Below the pieces are notes generated by a model. That model was not told where the DNA came from, searched no databases, and saw nothing but the letters and a program-made list of their open reading frames with translations. The position numbers and the translations under genes are program-made. A stretch of 45,186 bases of DNA. It comes from Alkalimonas sp. GTDB taxonomy: Bacteria > Pseudomonadota > Gammaproteobacteria > Enterobacterales > Alteromonadaceae. Positions 1 to 8,450 of this stretch are shown piece after piece. Position 1 is the stretch's first letter. Each line of letters opens with the position of its first letter. The stretch lies in the NCBI RefSeq assembly GCF_020831925.1, contig NZ_JAFIFQ010000030.1:1-45186 (forward strand), written 5' to 3'.

Positions 1-12
1 GGCGTGTCAAGA

Positions 13-68
13 GCGTCCAGGGATGGATTCACAGCGTGTCCCGGAAAAATGTCCGGAATCCCGGACGC
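13..68. repeat. imperfect palindrome, possible interspersed repeat
   Basis: GCGTCC-A-GGGA at 13-23 pairs with TCCC-GGACGC at 59-68, giving a 10-bp stem with one bulged A. Inside the loop there is a smaller CCGG/CCGG pairing (41-44 with 53-56). The element lies just beyond the stop of the leftward LysR gene and no T-run follows it, so it does not look like a simple intrinsic terminator. The core resembles dispersed palindromes common in gammaproteobacterial intergenic regions; whether it is multicopy cannot be judged from one window. Confidence 0.4.
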
Positions 69-98
69 TTGCACCTTGAGCCTTATCCGGATTAAGCG

Positions 99-941
99 TT
101 AGGAGATCGCCAGCTTCTGACAAAGCCGTAATAACGTCTCCAGCGCCAAACCACTGGCCTGCACCGGACTGTAGGCCAAACCAATCCGTCGCTCCAGCCC
201 GGCCATGGCGATTGGGCGCAGCACCAGGTCCTGACGCTGGCGCAATTGCTCAAAATCCGGCACCAGGGCGCAAGCCACACCAGCCGACACCAAACCCAGC
301 GCATACTCAATGGTATGAATATCGGCCCGAATATCCGGTGTTATACCTTGGCGTACCAACTCCGGATACAGCTTTTGCCAGGCTTCGCAAGGCGTCCGCT
401 TAATCAGGGCCAACCCGTAAAAATCCTGCAAACTGATCCGTTGTTTAAGCGCTAAAGGGTGGCCGGCCGGTAAAGCCAGCTGAAAGTGATCATGGTACAT
501 CGGCTGAAATTGCTCGCCGCTTTTTAACAGCTCCGGGGTAATGATGCGGGCATCGCATGGCTGCTCCGGCTCCACCAGTTGCAACTCCAGGCCGGGCAAT
601 TGCAGACTGAACTGACGCAACAAATCACTCATCCGCTCCACGCCAAGCGCTCGTATCAGCCCAAGCCGACAGCGAACTTTATCGACCGGCTCGGTAAAGG
701 AGCGCTGCAGCGCCTGAAACTGACCCAGCAGCCGGCAAGCGTGGCCATAGAGACGCTCACCATCCTCGGTTGGAGTAACTCCTTTGGGTTGACGCAGAAA
801 CAAGGTGACATTCAGTTGCTGCTCCAACTGGCGAATGGCAGCCGACAGCGATGGTTGGGCAACAAAGCATTGCCGCGAGGCCGCGCTGACACTGCCTTGC
901 TCGTACACAGCGACAAAATACTTCAGATGGCGTATATCCAT
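99..941 (-). CDS. LysR family transcriptional regulator
   Basis: This 280-residue protein has the standard LysR layout. An N-terminal winged helix-turn-helix covers residues 1-60 (begins MDIRHLKYFVAVYEQGSVSAA, with the recognition-helix stretch QPSLSAAIRQLE), followed by a periplasmic-binding-protein-like effector domain from about residue 90 to the end. It is transcribed away from the acyl-CoA dehydrogenase operon starting at 1043, with about 100 bp between the two starts. That is the usual position for a LysR protein controlling the divergent operon. The inducer cannot be read from the sequence; an acyl-CoA or carboxylic acid linked to the neighbouring enzymes is a guess. A T-N11-A palindrome overlaps its own start codon. 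Confidence 0.9.
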   Translation of the reverse strand: MDIRHLKYFVAVYEQGSVSAASRQCFVAQPSLSAAIRQLEQQLNVTLFLRQPKGVTPTEDGERLYGHACRLLGQFQALQRSFTEPVDKVRCRLGLIRALGVERMSDLLRQFSLQLPGLELQLVEPEQPCDARIITPELLKSGEQFQPMYHDHFQLALPAGHPLALKQRISLQDFYGLALIKRTPCEAWQKLYPELVRQGITPDIRADIHTIEYALGLVSAGVACALVPDFEQLRQRQDLVLRPIAMAGLERRIGLAYSPVQASGLALETLLRLCQKLAIS

Positions 942-954
942 AGTTTTAAACTAT
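940..954. promoter_or_regulatory. candidate LysR operator (T-N11-A palindrome)
   Basis: ATAGTTTTAAACTAT is a perfect 7-bp inverted repeat around one central base and contains the T-N11-A signature of LysR-type binding sites. It overlaps the ATG of the leftward LysR gene (939-941). It lies just upstream of the likely promoter of the rightward operon, so it could serve autoregulation and activation of the operon together. Confidence 0.45.
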
Positions 955-977
955 ACCAGATACAGAATTAATATATT

Positions 978-1005
978 TTAACTTTACATCAAGGCTGGCT
1001 AATCT
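978..1005 (+). promoter_or_regulatory. candidate sigma-70 promoter of gcdH operon
   Basis: TTAACT (978-983) and TAATCT (1000-1005) are separated by 16 bp and would place a transcription start near 1012, about 30 bp before the gcdH ATG. The weak -35 fits a promoter needing an activator such as the divergent LysR protein. Confidence 0.35.
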
Positions 1006-1042
1006 GGCTAGCAATGCGTTTATTTCTTGAGGAAAAAACACC

Positions 1043-2218
1043 ATGAGCAGAGCCCCATTCAACTGGCAAGACCCGTTTCATTTATCTGAAATGCTAACCG
1101 AAGAAGAGCGGATGATCCGCGACAGCGCGCATCAGTATTGCCAGGAGCGGCTGATGCCGCGCATTTTGCTGGCCAACCGTAATGAGCAGTTTGATCGCGC
1201 CATTATGACGGAATTGGGAGAGCTTGGCCTGTTGGGAGCTACCTTGCCGGAAGAGTATGGCTGTGCCGGCGTCAACCATGTTTGCTATGGTCTGGTTGCC
1301 CGTGAAGTGGAGCGGGTTGATAGCGGTTATCGCAGTGCCATGAGTGTGCAATCCTCCCTGGTGATGCACCCCATTCATGCTTATGGCACCGAAGCTCAGC
1401 GCAAGAAATACCTGCCGAAGCTCGCCACCGGCGAATGGGTGGGCTGCTTTGGCCTGACAGAACCAGATGCAGGCTCGGATCCGGCCAGCATGCGCACCAC
1501 CGCCAGGAAAATTGACGGCGGTTATCTGCTCAATGGCAGCAAGATGTGGATAACCAACTCGCCGATTGCCGATGTGTTTGTGGTCTGGGCCAAACTGGAC
1601 GGTGAAATCCGCGGCTTTGTGCTGGAGAAAGGCTTAAAGGGTCTGAGCGCTCCCAAAATTGAAGGCAAGTTCTCCTTGCGTGCTTCCATCACCGGTGAAA
1701 TCGTGATGGATCAGGTGGAAGTATCCGAAGAGGCGCTACTGCCTAATGTCAGTGGCTTAAAAGGCCCCTTTGGCTGTCTGAACAAAGCCCGCTACGGCAT
1801 CGCCTGGGGTGCGCTCGGCGCAGCCGAGTTCTGCTGGCACGCCGCCAGGCAGTACACCCTGGATCGCACTCAGTTCAACCGGCCGTTGGCAGCAACTCAG
1901 CTGGTGCAGAAAAAACTGGCGGATATGCAAACCGATATTAGCTTGGGGCTGTTGGGCTGCCTGCAAGCCGGCCGCCTGATGGATGCCGGTACCCTGGCAC
2001 CTGAGACCATTTCGCTTATAAAACGCAACTCCTGTGGCAAGGCGCTGGAGATAGCCCGTCAGGCCCGTGATATGCACGGCGGTAATGGCATTGCGGATGA
2101 ATACCATGTGATCCGCCATGTCATGAACCTGGAAGCGGTCAATACCTACGAAGGCACCCACGATGTGCATGCGCTGATCTTAGGCCGTGCTCAGACCGGC
2201 CTGCAGGCTTTTGGTTAA
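1043..2218 (+). CDS. gcdH: acyl-CoA dehydrogenase, glutaryl-CoA dehydrogenase type
   Basis: This is a FAD-dependent acyl-CoA dehydrogenase of 391 residues. Glutaryl-CoA dehydrogenases oxidise and decarboxylate glutaryl-CoA to crotonyl-CoA in lysine and tryptophan breakdown. The subfamily is suggested by the segment [16 protein letters not shown] (about residues 97-112), which carries the arginine and serine that hold the glutarate carboxylate in this family. The catalytic base is E370 in [15 protein letters not shown], and the FAD/substrate loop [13 protein letters not shown] is present. A GAGG ribosome-binding site lies about 10 bp before the ATG. It is the first gene of an apparent operon with a fused 2-oxoacid dehydrogenase E1 (50 bp downstream) and an acyltransferase. 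No other lysine or tryptophan degradation gene is present, so the physiological substrate here is uncertain. Confidence 0.88.
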   Translation: MSRAPFNWQDPFHLSEMLTEEERMIRDSAHQYCQERLMPRILLANRNEQFDRAIMTELGELGLLGATLPEEYGCAGVNHVCYGLVAREVERVDSGYRSAMSVQSSLVMHPIHAYGTEAQRKKYLPKLATGEWVGCFGLTEPDAGSDPASMRTTARKIDGGYLLNGSKMWITNSPIADVFVVWAKLDGEIRGFVLEKGLKGLSAPKIEGKFSLRASITGEIVMDQVEVSEEALLPNVSGLKGPFGCLNKARYGIAWGALGAAEFCWHAARQYTLDRTQFNRPLAATQLVQKKLADMQTDISLGLLGCLQAGRLMDAGTLAPETISLIKRNSCGKALEIARQARDMHGGNGIADEYHVIRHVMNLEAVNTYEGTHDVHALILGRAQTGLQAFG

Positions 2219-2268
2219 AAGTGCTCTGGGGCTGAAACCAGCCCCAATACGACCCAACAGGAGTTCCG

Positions 2269-4500
2269 ATGGCCAGTTCACAACATCCCTGGCTGCAGGC
2301 CTATCTGCAGCGAATTTTGCACCATCAATTACCCGAAGTCGCCCTAAGCCAAGGCGAGCTTGCCCCAGCCCTGCTGTTTCAATTGTTTGAAAGTCAGCTG
2401 CAAAGCCGTTTGCTGGATTTACGCTCGCGGCTGATGCAAGCCAAAGGGCAGAGTTTTTACACCATCGGTAGCAGTGGTCATGAAGCCAATGCGGCGGTTG
2501 CTGCAGGCCTTCGGCCGACTGATCCGGCTTTTTTGCACTACCGCAGTGGCGCTTTTTTTATCCAGCGCAGCAAACAGGTAGCAGGGCAAACCCCGTTGTA
2601 CGATATGCTGTTGTCGTTCGCCGCTTCAGCCGAGGATCCCATCTCCGGTGGCCGGCACAAGGTGTTGGGCAGCCTGGCGCTGAATATACCGCCGCAAACC
2701 AGTACCATAGCGTCGCATTTACCCAAGGCGGTTGGGACAGCTTTTGCTATAGCGCTGTCCAGGCGTTTGCAGCATGAGGGCAGCTGGCCGGATGACAGCA
2801 TTGCTTACTGCAGCTTTGGCGATGCTTCGCTGAATCATTCCACCACTCAGGGTGCACTGAATGCCGCTTGTTGGGCTGCTTTTCAACAGGTACCTGTCCC
2901 GGTGCTCTTTGTCTGCGAAGACAATGGGCTGGGCATTTCTACTCCAACACCCACCGGTTGGGTGCAGCAAAACCTGAACAACCGCCCTGGTCTGACGTAT
3001 TTTCATGCCGATGGCCGTGATTTGGCCGGCACCTATCAGGTGGCGCGGCAGGCTGCCGATTATGTACGACGTTACCGCAAACCGGCGGTGCTGCATTTGG
3101 CCACAGTGCGGTTGTTTGGCCATGCCGGCTCCGATGCCGAAGTGGCCTATCGCAAGAAAGAGCGCATTACCGACGAGTTGGAGCTGGACCCTTTGCTGTT
3201 TAGCACCGCTCAGATCCTGCAGCAGGGCTGGATGAACCCGACTGAACTGAGCGGTTGGGTGCAGGCGCTGGATCAGCGTATTGAGCGCATTGCCGAACAG
3301 GCCAGTAGCCGGCCTAAACTGACTTCAGCTGCCGGGGTGATGGCCTCCATTGCCCCAGAGCGGCCTGAAAAGCCATTGCCGATGCTGCCGGATGCGGCTG
3401 CACGTGAGGCTTTGTTTGCGTTTGATAAACACAATCAGGGCAAGCCACAACATTTGGCCAAGCTGCTGAACTGGTGTCTGCATGATCTGATGGCGCAGTA
3501 CCCCGACATTGTGTTGTGCGGTGAAGATATTGCCAAAAAGGGTGGCGTTTATAATGTCACCCAGCATTTGGTGCATGCCTTTGGCTACAACCGGGTGATC
3601 AACACGCTGTTGGATGAACAAAGCATCCTGGGGCTGGCCATTGGGCTGGCGCAGCAGGGCTTTGTCGCCATGCCGGAAATTCAGTTTTTGGCCTATGTTC
3701 ACAATGCCGAGGATCAAATACGTGGCGAAGCGGCTACCCTGCCGTTTTTCTCCAATGGCCAGTACCACAACGGCATGGTGATCCGGATTGCCGGCCTGGC
3801 TTATCAGAAGGGCTTTGGTGGTCATTTCCATAACGACAACTCCTTTGCGGTGTTCCGTGATATCCCAGGCTTAATTTTACTTTGCCCGTCCAATGGTGAA
3901 GATGCGGCCTTATTGCTGCGCCAGGCCGTGCGGCTGGCGCAGGAACAAAAACGACTGGTGGTGTTTTTGGAGCCTATAGCGCTGTATATGACGCGGGATT
4001 TGCTGCAGGCCGGCGATGGCCTTTGGGTGCGTAATTACCCAAGTCCGGAGACGCCGCTGCCAGCTTTGGGCGAGCCTGCGGTGTTTGGTGATGGCCAGGA
4101 GCTATGCATTCTTAGCTACGGCAATGGCTATTATCTGTCGCGCCAGGCAGAGCTGGAGTTACGCGACCAGGGCTATAGGTTGCGTTTGCTGGATTTACGC
4201 TGCCTGATCCCCCTGCAGCTAGATGCTATCTTGAGTGCCATCGGGCCTTGTCGCAAGTTACTGATTGTCGATGAATGCCGTCGCCGTGGCTCGGTCAGTG
4301 AAGAGCTGGTCACTTTGCTGCATGAAGCCAGGCCCGGTCAGTTTCAGCTTGAGCGCATCGCAGCCGAAGACAGCTTTATTCCGCTTGGCGCCGCTGCCTA
4401 TCAGGTGTTGCCATCGAAAGAACAGATCATCGCCAGGGTACGAAGTATGGCGGATGTAAACATTAGCACCGAAGCACAACCACAGGAGCGCAGAGCATGA
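2269..4500 (+). CDS. fused alpha/beta 2-oxoacid dehydrogenase E1 (thiamine-dependent)
   Basis: This 743-residue protein joins both halves of a branched-chain/pyruvate-type E1. Residues 1 to about 340 are E1-alpha-like, with the thiamine diphosphate signature from GDAS at residue 184 to the EDN motif near 219, and the FGHAGSD loop after it. Residues from about 390 to the end are E1-beta-like (EDIAKKGGVYNVTQ, then DEQSILGLAIGLA and the C-terminal transketolase domain). E1 enzymes decarboxylate a 2-oxoacid and normally pass the acyl group to a lipoyl E2. No E2 or E3 gene is nearby, so it must borrow them from elsewhere or use another acceptor. The fusion is an intact reading frame, not a frameshift. 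Its stop overlaps the next start in ATGA. The substrate is not determinable from sequence alone. Confidence 0.85.
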   Translation: MASSQHPWLQAYLQRILHHQLPEVALSQGELAPALLFQLFESQLQSRLLDLRSRLMQAKGQSFYTIGSSGHEANAAVAAGLRPTDPAFLHYRSGAFFIQRSKQVAGQTPLYDMLLSFAASAEDPISGGRHKVLGSLALNIPPQTSTIASHLPKAVGTAFAIALSRRLQHEGSWPDDSIAYCSFGDASLNHSTTQGALNAACWAAFQQVPVPVLFVCEDNGLGISTPTPTGWVQQNLNNRPGLTYFHADGRDLAGTYQVARQAADYVRRYRKPAVLHLATVRLFGHAGSDAEVAYRKKERITDELELDPLLFSTAQILQQGWMNPTELSGWVQALDQRIERIAEQASSRPKLTSAAGVMASIAPERPEKPLPMLPDAAAREALFAFDKHNQGKPQHLAKLLNWCLHDLMAQYPDIVLCGEDIAKKGGVYNVTQHLVHAFGYNRVINTLLDEQSILGLAIGLAQQGFVAMPEIQFLAYVHNAEDQIRGEAATLPFFSNGQYHNGMVIRIAGLAYQKGFGGHFHNDNSFAVFRDIPGLILLCPSNGEDAALLLRQAVRLAQEQKRLVVFLEPIALYMTRDLLQAGDGLWVRNYPSPETPLPALGEPAVFGDGQELCILSYGNGYYLSRQAELELRDQGYRLRLLDLRCLIPLQLDAILSAIGPCRKLLIVDECRRRGSVSEELVTLLHEARPGQFQLERIAAEDSFIPLGAAAYQVLPSKEQIIARVRSMADVNISTEAQPQERRA

Positions 4501-5516
4501 AAAAAAACGCTGTGGTGGTCTGCCCGGGGCGTGGCAGTTACAACAAGCCGGAGCTTGGCAGCATTGGCCGTTTGCATGGCGATAAAGCCGCTTTACTGAA
4601 CGAACTGGATAAAGTCCGCGCTGAACTTGGCCTGGCTGGTATTCGTGAGCTGGATGGCGCCGACCACTATGCCAGTCGTGTGCATCAACAGGCAGAAAAC
4701 GCTGCTGGCCTTATTTTCAGTGCCGGCCTGCTGGATTATCAGAGCATCAATCAGGCGGAGTTTGACGTGGTGGCTATCACCGGCAACTCCATGGGATGGT
4801 ACACGGCCCTTGGCTGTGCCGGTGTCTGGCATCCGGCTGCTGCAATGCAGTATGTCTGTCAGATGGCACAGTTCACCGCAGGGGCGGCGGGAGGTCAGTG
4901 CATCTATCCACTGGTTAACAACGACTGGCAACCTGATGCAGACAAAATAGCTCTGGTGGATGGGCTGTTGGCTGATTATGCCGGTGAGCTGTTTGAGTCC
5001 ATTCGTTTTGGTGGCTATGCGGTGCTCGCTGGCAGCGAGGTGGCGATGCAAGCCGTGCTTCGTCGTTTACCCAGGGTTGATGAGCGTTTTCCGCTGTTGT
5101 TACCTGGCCATGCCGCTTTTCACTCTCCTTTGATGGCCGAGGCCGCCAGTAAAGCCATGGCAGCCATTCCTGCCAGTGCTTTCGCGCGCCCAGAGCTACC
5201 GCTTATTGATGGTTGTGGTCGCATCTGGCAGCCTCTTGCCACTGAGGCGGCGGCGCTCAAGCGTTATACGCTGGATCGTCAGGTGCAGGGCTGTTACGAC
5301 TTCAGTTTGGCGATTGAAGTGGCAGTGAAAGAATTTGCTCCTGATGTGTTGATCCTGCTTGGCCCAGGCAGCAGCTTAGGGGGCGCTGTAGCGCAAAGCC
5401 TAATCCGGCTGAACTGGCAGGGACTTGGCAGCAAAGCTGATTTTAGTGCGCGTCAGCAACAAAACCCACTGTTGCTGTCAATGGGGTTGTCGGAGCAGCG
5501 CAGCCTGGTGCTGTAA
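4497..5516 (+). CDS. FabD-like acyltransferase with altered active site
   Basis: This 339-residue protein has the malonyl-CoA:ACP transacylase fold. The nucleophile elbow GNSMGWYTAL carries S98, and the histidine partner is H209 in AAFHSPLM, a form closer to polyketide acyltransferase domains than to FabD. Two residues normally needed for malonyl-CoA differ. The oxyanion-hole Gln of the N-terminal PGQGSQ motif is Arg (PGRGSY, R12). The carboxylate-binding Arg, 25 residues after the serine in FabD, is Met (M123). An ACP malonyltransferase annotation would therefore be unsafe; a non-carboxylated acyl donor is a reasonable inference. No acyl carrier protein or ketosynthase gene is adjacent. It overlaps the E1 gene by 4 bp and ends the operon before a strong terminator. 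Confidence 0.8.
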   Translation: MKKNAVVVCPGRGSYNKPELGSIGRLHGDKAALLNELDKVRAELGLAGIRELDGADHYASRVHQQAENAAGLIFSAGLLDYQSINQAEFDVVAITGNSMGWYTALGCAGVWHPAAAMQYVCQMAQFTAGAAGGQCIYPLVNNDWQPDADKIALVDGLLADYAGELFESIRFGGYAVLAGSEVAMQAVLRRLPRVDERFPLLLPGHAAFHSPLMAEAASKAMAAIPASAFARPELPLIDGCGRIWQPLATEAAALKRYTLDRQVQGCYDFSLAIEVAVKEFAPDVLILLGPGSSLGGAVAQSLIRLNWQGLGSKADFSARQQQNPLLLSMGLSEQRSLVL

Positions 5517-5585
5517 ACTGCTTTTCTCTGTGCACACATCTTGCTTCACACGTCTCTCTGCCGTGCTTGAGCGCTGCCATTTCCC

Positions 5586-5616
5586 AAAAAACCGCAGTCG
5601 GGAGACTGCGGTTTCT
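5586..5616 (+). terminator. Rho-independent terminator after the acyltransferase operon
   Basis: AACCGCAGTC (5590-5599), a GGGA loop and GACTGCGGTT (5604-5613) form a perfect 10-bp stem, preceded by A's and followed by TTTCTTG. It ends the three-gene operon. The rest of 5517-5823 holds only the proB promoter and leader. Confidence 0.85.
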
Positions 5617-5707
5617 TGTAATTTTATTACAGAATAATTAAGCGAACAATGCTGTGGCGTTGGCTAAAAAACAAGCTCTTAGTGAGGTGTTTTGAATAAA
5701 TATCTGT

Positions 5708-5736
5708 TTAATATGGATATTTCTATGGTTTATAAT
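5708..5736 (+). promoter_or_regulatory. sigma-70 promoter of proBA
   Basis: TTAATA (5708-5713), a 17-bp spacer and a perfect TATAAT (5731-5736) predict a transcription start near 5743 and a leader of about 80 nt before proB. Confidence 0.6.
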
Positions 5737-5823
5737 GCTTATTTGCTGAGGGTTTTCTGAAAGCCGGTGGTGCCGAGTTACAAAATTTGCTATCATAGCC
5801 GCGGTTTTAAAAACGGAGGAGCT

Positions 5824-6951
5824 ATGTTGAACCCATCCTGGCGCAGGATAGTGCTTAAAGTCGGCAGTGCATTAATTGCCCCCGATCCCCAGGCCGGTTG
5901 CAGTGAAAAATATTTAGGCCCCATCGCTGATTTCATCCGTCAATGTCGTGACCGCGATATCGAGGTGATCCTGGTTTCATCAGGTAGTGTTGCTGCAGGC
6001 AGGCATCATTTTAATTTCAATCACCACCGGGTTCCCATTGCCTTAAAACGGGCCATGGCTGCGGTTGGCCAAAACCAGATGATGAATTTCTGGTCCAATT
6101 GTTTTGATTTTCCTTGTGCTCAGGTACTGTTGACGCACGGTGATCTCAGTGATCGGGTTCGTCATGTCAATGTGCGCAATACCTTACGGCGTTTGCTGGA
6201 TCATCAGGTGTTGCCGATTGTCAACGAAAACGACACCATTGCCACCGAAGAAATCAAAGTGGGTGACAACGATAATCTGGCTGCTATGGTCGCCACCGTT
6301 GCAAATGCGGATGCGCTGATCATTTGTTCGGACATTACCGGGCTTTTTACTGCCGATCCTAACAAGGATCCATCAGCCCAGCTGATTCCGGAAGTACGGA
6401 CCATTGATGAGCGCATTTACAGCCTGGCCGGCGGGGCCAGCTCGAGCGTAGGCACCGGCGGCATGCGGACCAAGGTGCAGGCGGCTGAAAAAGCCACCAC
6501 CCATGGCGTCGATACACTGATCGTGGATGGCCACCAGCAGGATACTTTTACCCGTTTGCTGGATGGTTTTAATCCGGGCACCATTTTCCATGGCCATAAA
6601 GATCCGATGTCCGGTAAAAAGCACTGGGTACGCCATACGCTGCGGGCCAAAGGCGAGATCTGGGTGGATGATGGCTGCATGAAAGCGCTGCGCCATCAGG
6701 GGGCTTCCTTGCTGTGCAGTGGCATTGTGCATGTGCAAGGTGAATTTGAGCCTGGCGATGCGGTGATTGTTCGTTGTGGCAGTGGTAAAGTATCCATTGC
6801 CAAGGGCGTCAGCCGCTACAGCGCCCGTGAGCTGTTTAGCATCAAAGGTCAGCAGACGAGTGAAATCGCAGAGCACCTGGGGGATATCCTGCCAGGCAGC
6901 ACCTACGAAGTGATTCACCGTGATGAAATGACATTATTGGAGAGATTATGA
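5824..6951 (+). CDS. proB: glutamate 5-kinase ProB
   Basis: ProB phosphorylates L-glutamate with ATP to give gamma-glutamyl phosphate, the first and feedback-controlled step of proline synthesis in the cytoplasm. The frame is open from 5767, but the ATG at 5824 is preferred: it has a GGAGGA ribosome-binding site just upstream and yields 375 residues, the usual length. The amino-acid kinase domain (about 1-260) shows VLKVGSALI, VSSGSVAAG, NENDTIA, DNDNLAA and GTGGM motifs. A C-terminal PUA domain (about 280-360) begins around the KGEIWVDDGC segment. The stop overlaps the proA start by 4 bp (ATGA), so the two are translationally coupled. Confidence 0.95.
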   Translation: MLNPSWRRIVLKVGSALIAPDPQAGCSEKYLGPIADFIRQCRDRDIEVILVSSGSVAAGRHHFNFNHHRVPIALKRAMAAVGQNQMMNFWSNCFDFPCAQVLLTHGDLSDRVRHVNVRNTLRRLLDHQVLPIVNENDTIATEEIKVGDNDNLAAMVATVANADALIICSDITGLFTADPNKDPSAQLIPEVRTIDERIYSLAGGASSSVGTGGMRTKVQAAEKATTHGVDTLIVDGHQQDTFTRLLDGFNPGTIFHGHKDPMSGKKHWVRHTLRAKGEIWVDDGCMKALRHQGASLLCSGIVHVQGEFEPGDAVIVRCGSGKVSIAKGVSRYSARELFSIKGQQTSEIAEHLGDILPGSTYEVIHRDEMTLLERL

Positions 6952-8210
6952 GTACCTTTAGCGAGGGAATTAGTGCGGCGACTCTTGCCGCTCAGGCTGC
7001 CAAGGCAGCCAAAGCCGTTGCGCATTTATCAACGGAACAAAAGAATTATGTGTTGCAAAGCATGGCCAACGCCATTCGCTCGGCTACTCCGGCTATTTTA
7101 GCGGCTAATGCAGCTGAGCTGGAAACGGCCAGAGCCAACCAAACCAGCGCAGCCATGCTGGATCGACTGACCTTAACCCCAGAGCGTATTGATGCGATGG
7201 CAGCCGCCATCGAACAAATTATTCATTTGCCCGATCCGGTCGGTAGCAAACGCTTTATTGAAGAGCGTCCCAATGGCATACGCATTGAAAAACGCCGTAT
7301 TCCACTGGGCGTGATTTGCATGATTTACGAAGCAAGGCCCAATGTCACTGCCGATGCCGGTGCTTTGTGTTTTAAATCCGGTAATGCTGTGATCCTGCGC
7401 TGTGGTCGTGAGGCTATTCAGACCAGCCTGGCTATTGCCAAGGCCATGCATCAGGCTCTTGCCGAGCATCAGTTGCCCGAAGATGTGATCACCATAGTAC
7501 CAAACCCAGATCGCCAGCTGATGTTGGACTTGATTCAGCAAGATCAGTTCATCGACTTAGTGATCCCGCGCGGTGGTGAAGGCTTGATTCGCTTTGTCAC
7601 TGACAACAGCCGGGTACCGGTGATCCAGCACTTTAAAGGCGTATGCCATCTGTATGTGGATCAAAGCGCCGATCTGAATATGGCGTTGGAACTGTTGTTA
7701 AACGGCAAAGTACAGCGTCCGGGCGTGTGTAATGCCTTAGAATGCCTGTTGGTTAATAAACATCAAGCGGCCGATTTTCTGCCGATGGTGGCTGATGCTT
7801 TGCGCGCCCATCAGGTGAAAGTGCATGCCTGTGAGCGCAGCATCAGTTACTTTGAGGGGGCCGAGCCCATTGGGGCAGCTGATTTTGGTCAGGAATACCT
7901 GGCAGCGGAAATCGCCATCCGGCTGGTAGATGATTTGGACGCTGCCATGGCACACATCGATCAGTTTGGCAGCTACCATACCGAGGTGATCTGCACCCAG
8001 GATCAGGCAAGCGCCGATACCTTTATCAATCAGGTGGATGCAGCCGTGGTGATGCACAATGCTTCATCCCGCTTCTCCGATGGTGGTGAACTTGGCCTTG
8101 GTGCTGAAATCGGCATCTCGACCAGCAAGCTGCATGCCTACGGTCCGATGGGCTTAGAAGCCCTGACCACAGAACGCTTTGTGGTCACCGGCCAGGGCCA
8201 GACGCGTTAA
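6948..8210 (+). CDS. proA: gamma-glutamyl phosphate reductase ProA
   Basis: ProA reduces gamma-glutamyl phosphate with NADPH to glutamate-5-semialdehyde, which cyclises to pyrroline-5-carboxylate. The 420-residue protein belongs to the aldehyde dehydrogenase superfamily and has the typical ProA stretches YEARPNVT, ILRCGREA, PRGGEGLI and the catalytic cysteine region GKVQRPGVCNALE (about residues 255-267). The C-terminal HNASSRFSDGGELGLGAEIGIST is a family hallmark. It is coupled to proB by a 4-bp overlap. The last step (ProC) is not in this window. Confidence 0.96.
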   Translation: MSTFSEGISAATLAAQAAKAAKAVAHLSTEQKNYVLQSMANAIRSATPAILAANAAELETARANQTSAAMLDRLTLTPERIDAMAAAIEQIIHLPDPVGSKRFIEERPNGIRIEKRRIPLGVICMIYEARPNVTADAGALCFKSGNAVILRCGREAIQTSLAIAKAMHQALAEHQLPEDVITIVPNPDRQLMLDLIQQDQFIDLVIPRGGEGLIRFVTDNSRVPVIQHFKGVCHLYVDQSADLNMALELLLNGKVQRPGVCNALECLLVNKHQAADFLPMVADALRAHQVKVHACERSISYFEGAEPIGAADFGQEYLAAEIAIRLVDDLDAAMAHIDQFGSYHTEVICTQDQASADTFINQVDAAVVMHNASSRFSDGGELGLGAEIGISTSKLHAYGPMGLEALTTERFVVTGQGQTR

Positions 8211-8232
8211 AACGGTTAGATTTCCTGGGACA

Positions 8233-8258
8233 AGTAAGCCGCCTGTGGGCGGCTTACT
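8233..8258 (+). terminator. stem-loop after proA
   Basis: AGTAAGCCGCC (8233-8243) pairs perfectly with GGCGGCTTACT (8248-8258) around a TGTG loop. No T-run follows, so it may stabilise the 3' end or act as a weak terminator. Confidence 0.45.
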
Positions 8259-8311
8259 GCCGTCTGAGCGCGATGAAAATAGCGGCAAATGACGAAACTG
8301 GGGCAGGGGGC

Positions 8312-8340
8312 TCGACTTGCTGTTTTTCGCTCGCTATAAT
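8312..8340 (+). promoter_or_regulatory. sigma-70 promoter of tig
   Basis: TCGACT (8312-8317), a 17-bp spacer and a perfect TATAAT (8335-8340) precede trigger factor by about 110 bp. The predicted leader of about 100 nt contains no obvious regulatory fold. Confidence 0.6.
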
Positions 8341-8450
8341 GCCGCGTCCTATTCAACTACAAGTCTGTTGAGCTGCGGCTCAGGCGAGAATCAGACTCGA
8401 TTTTTTTCGGCGTGACATCAAGCGCCTGAATTTGATTTTGAGGTAACAAG

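Noticed and set aside
3325-3831. 168-codon open frame opposite the E1 gene
   Set aside because: Antisense shadow of a conserved domain; no ribosome-binding site.
2269-4500. Frameshift or assembly fusion of separate E1 alpha and beta genes
   Set aside because: The frame is continuous with a normal linker, and fused E1 proteins of this kind are known.
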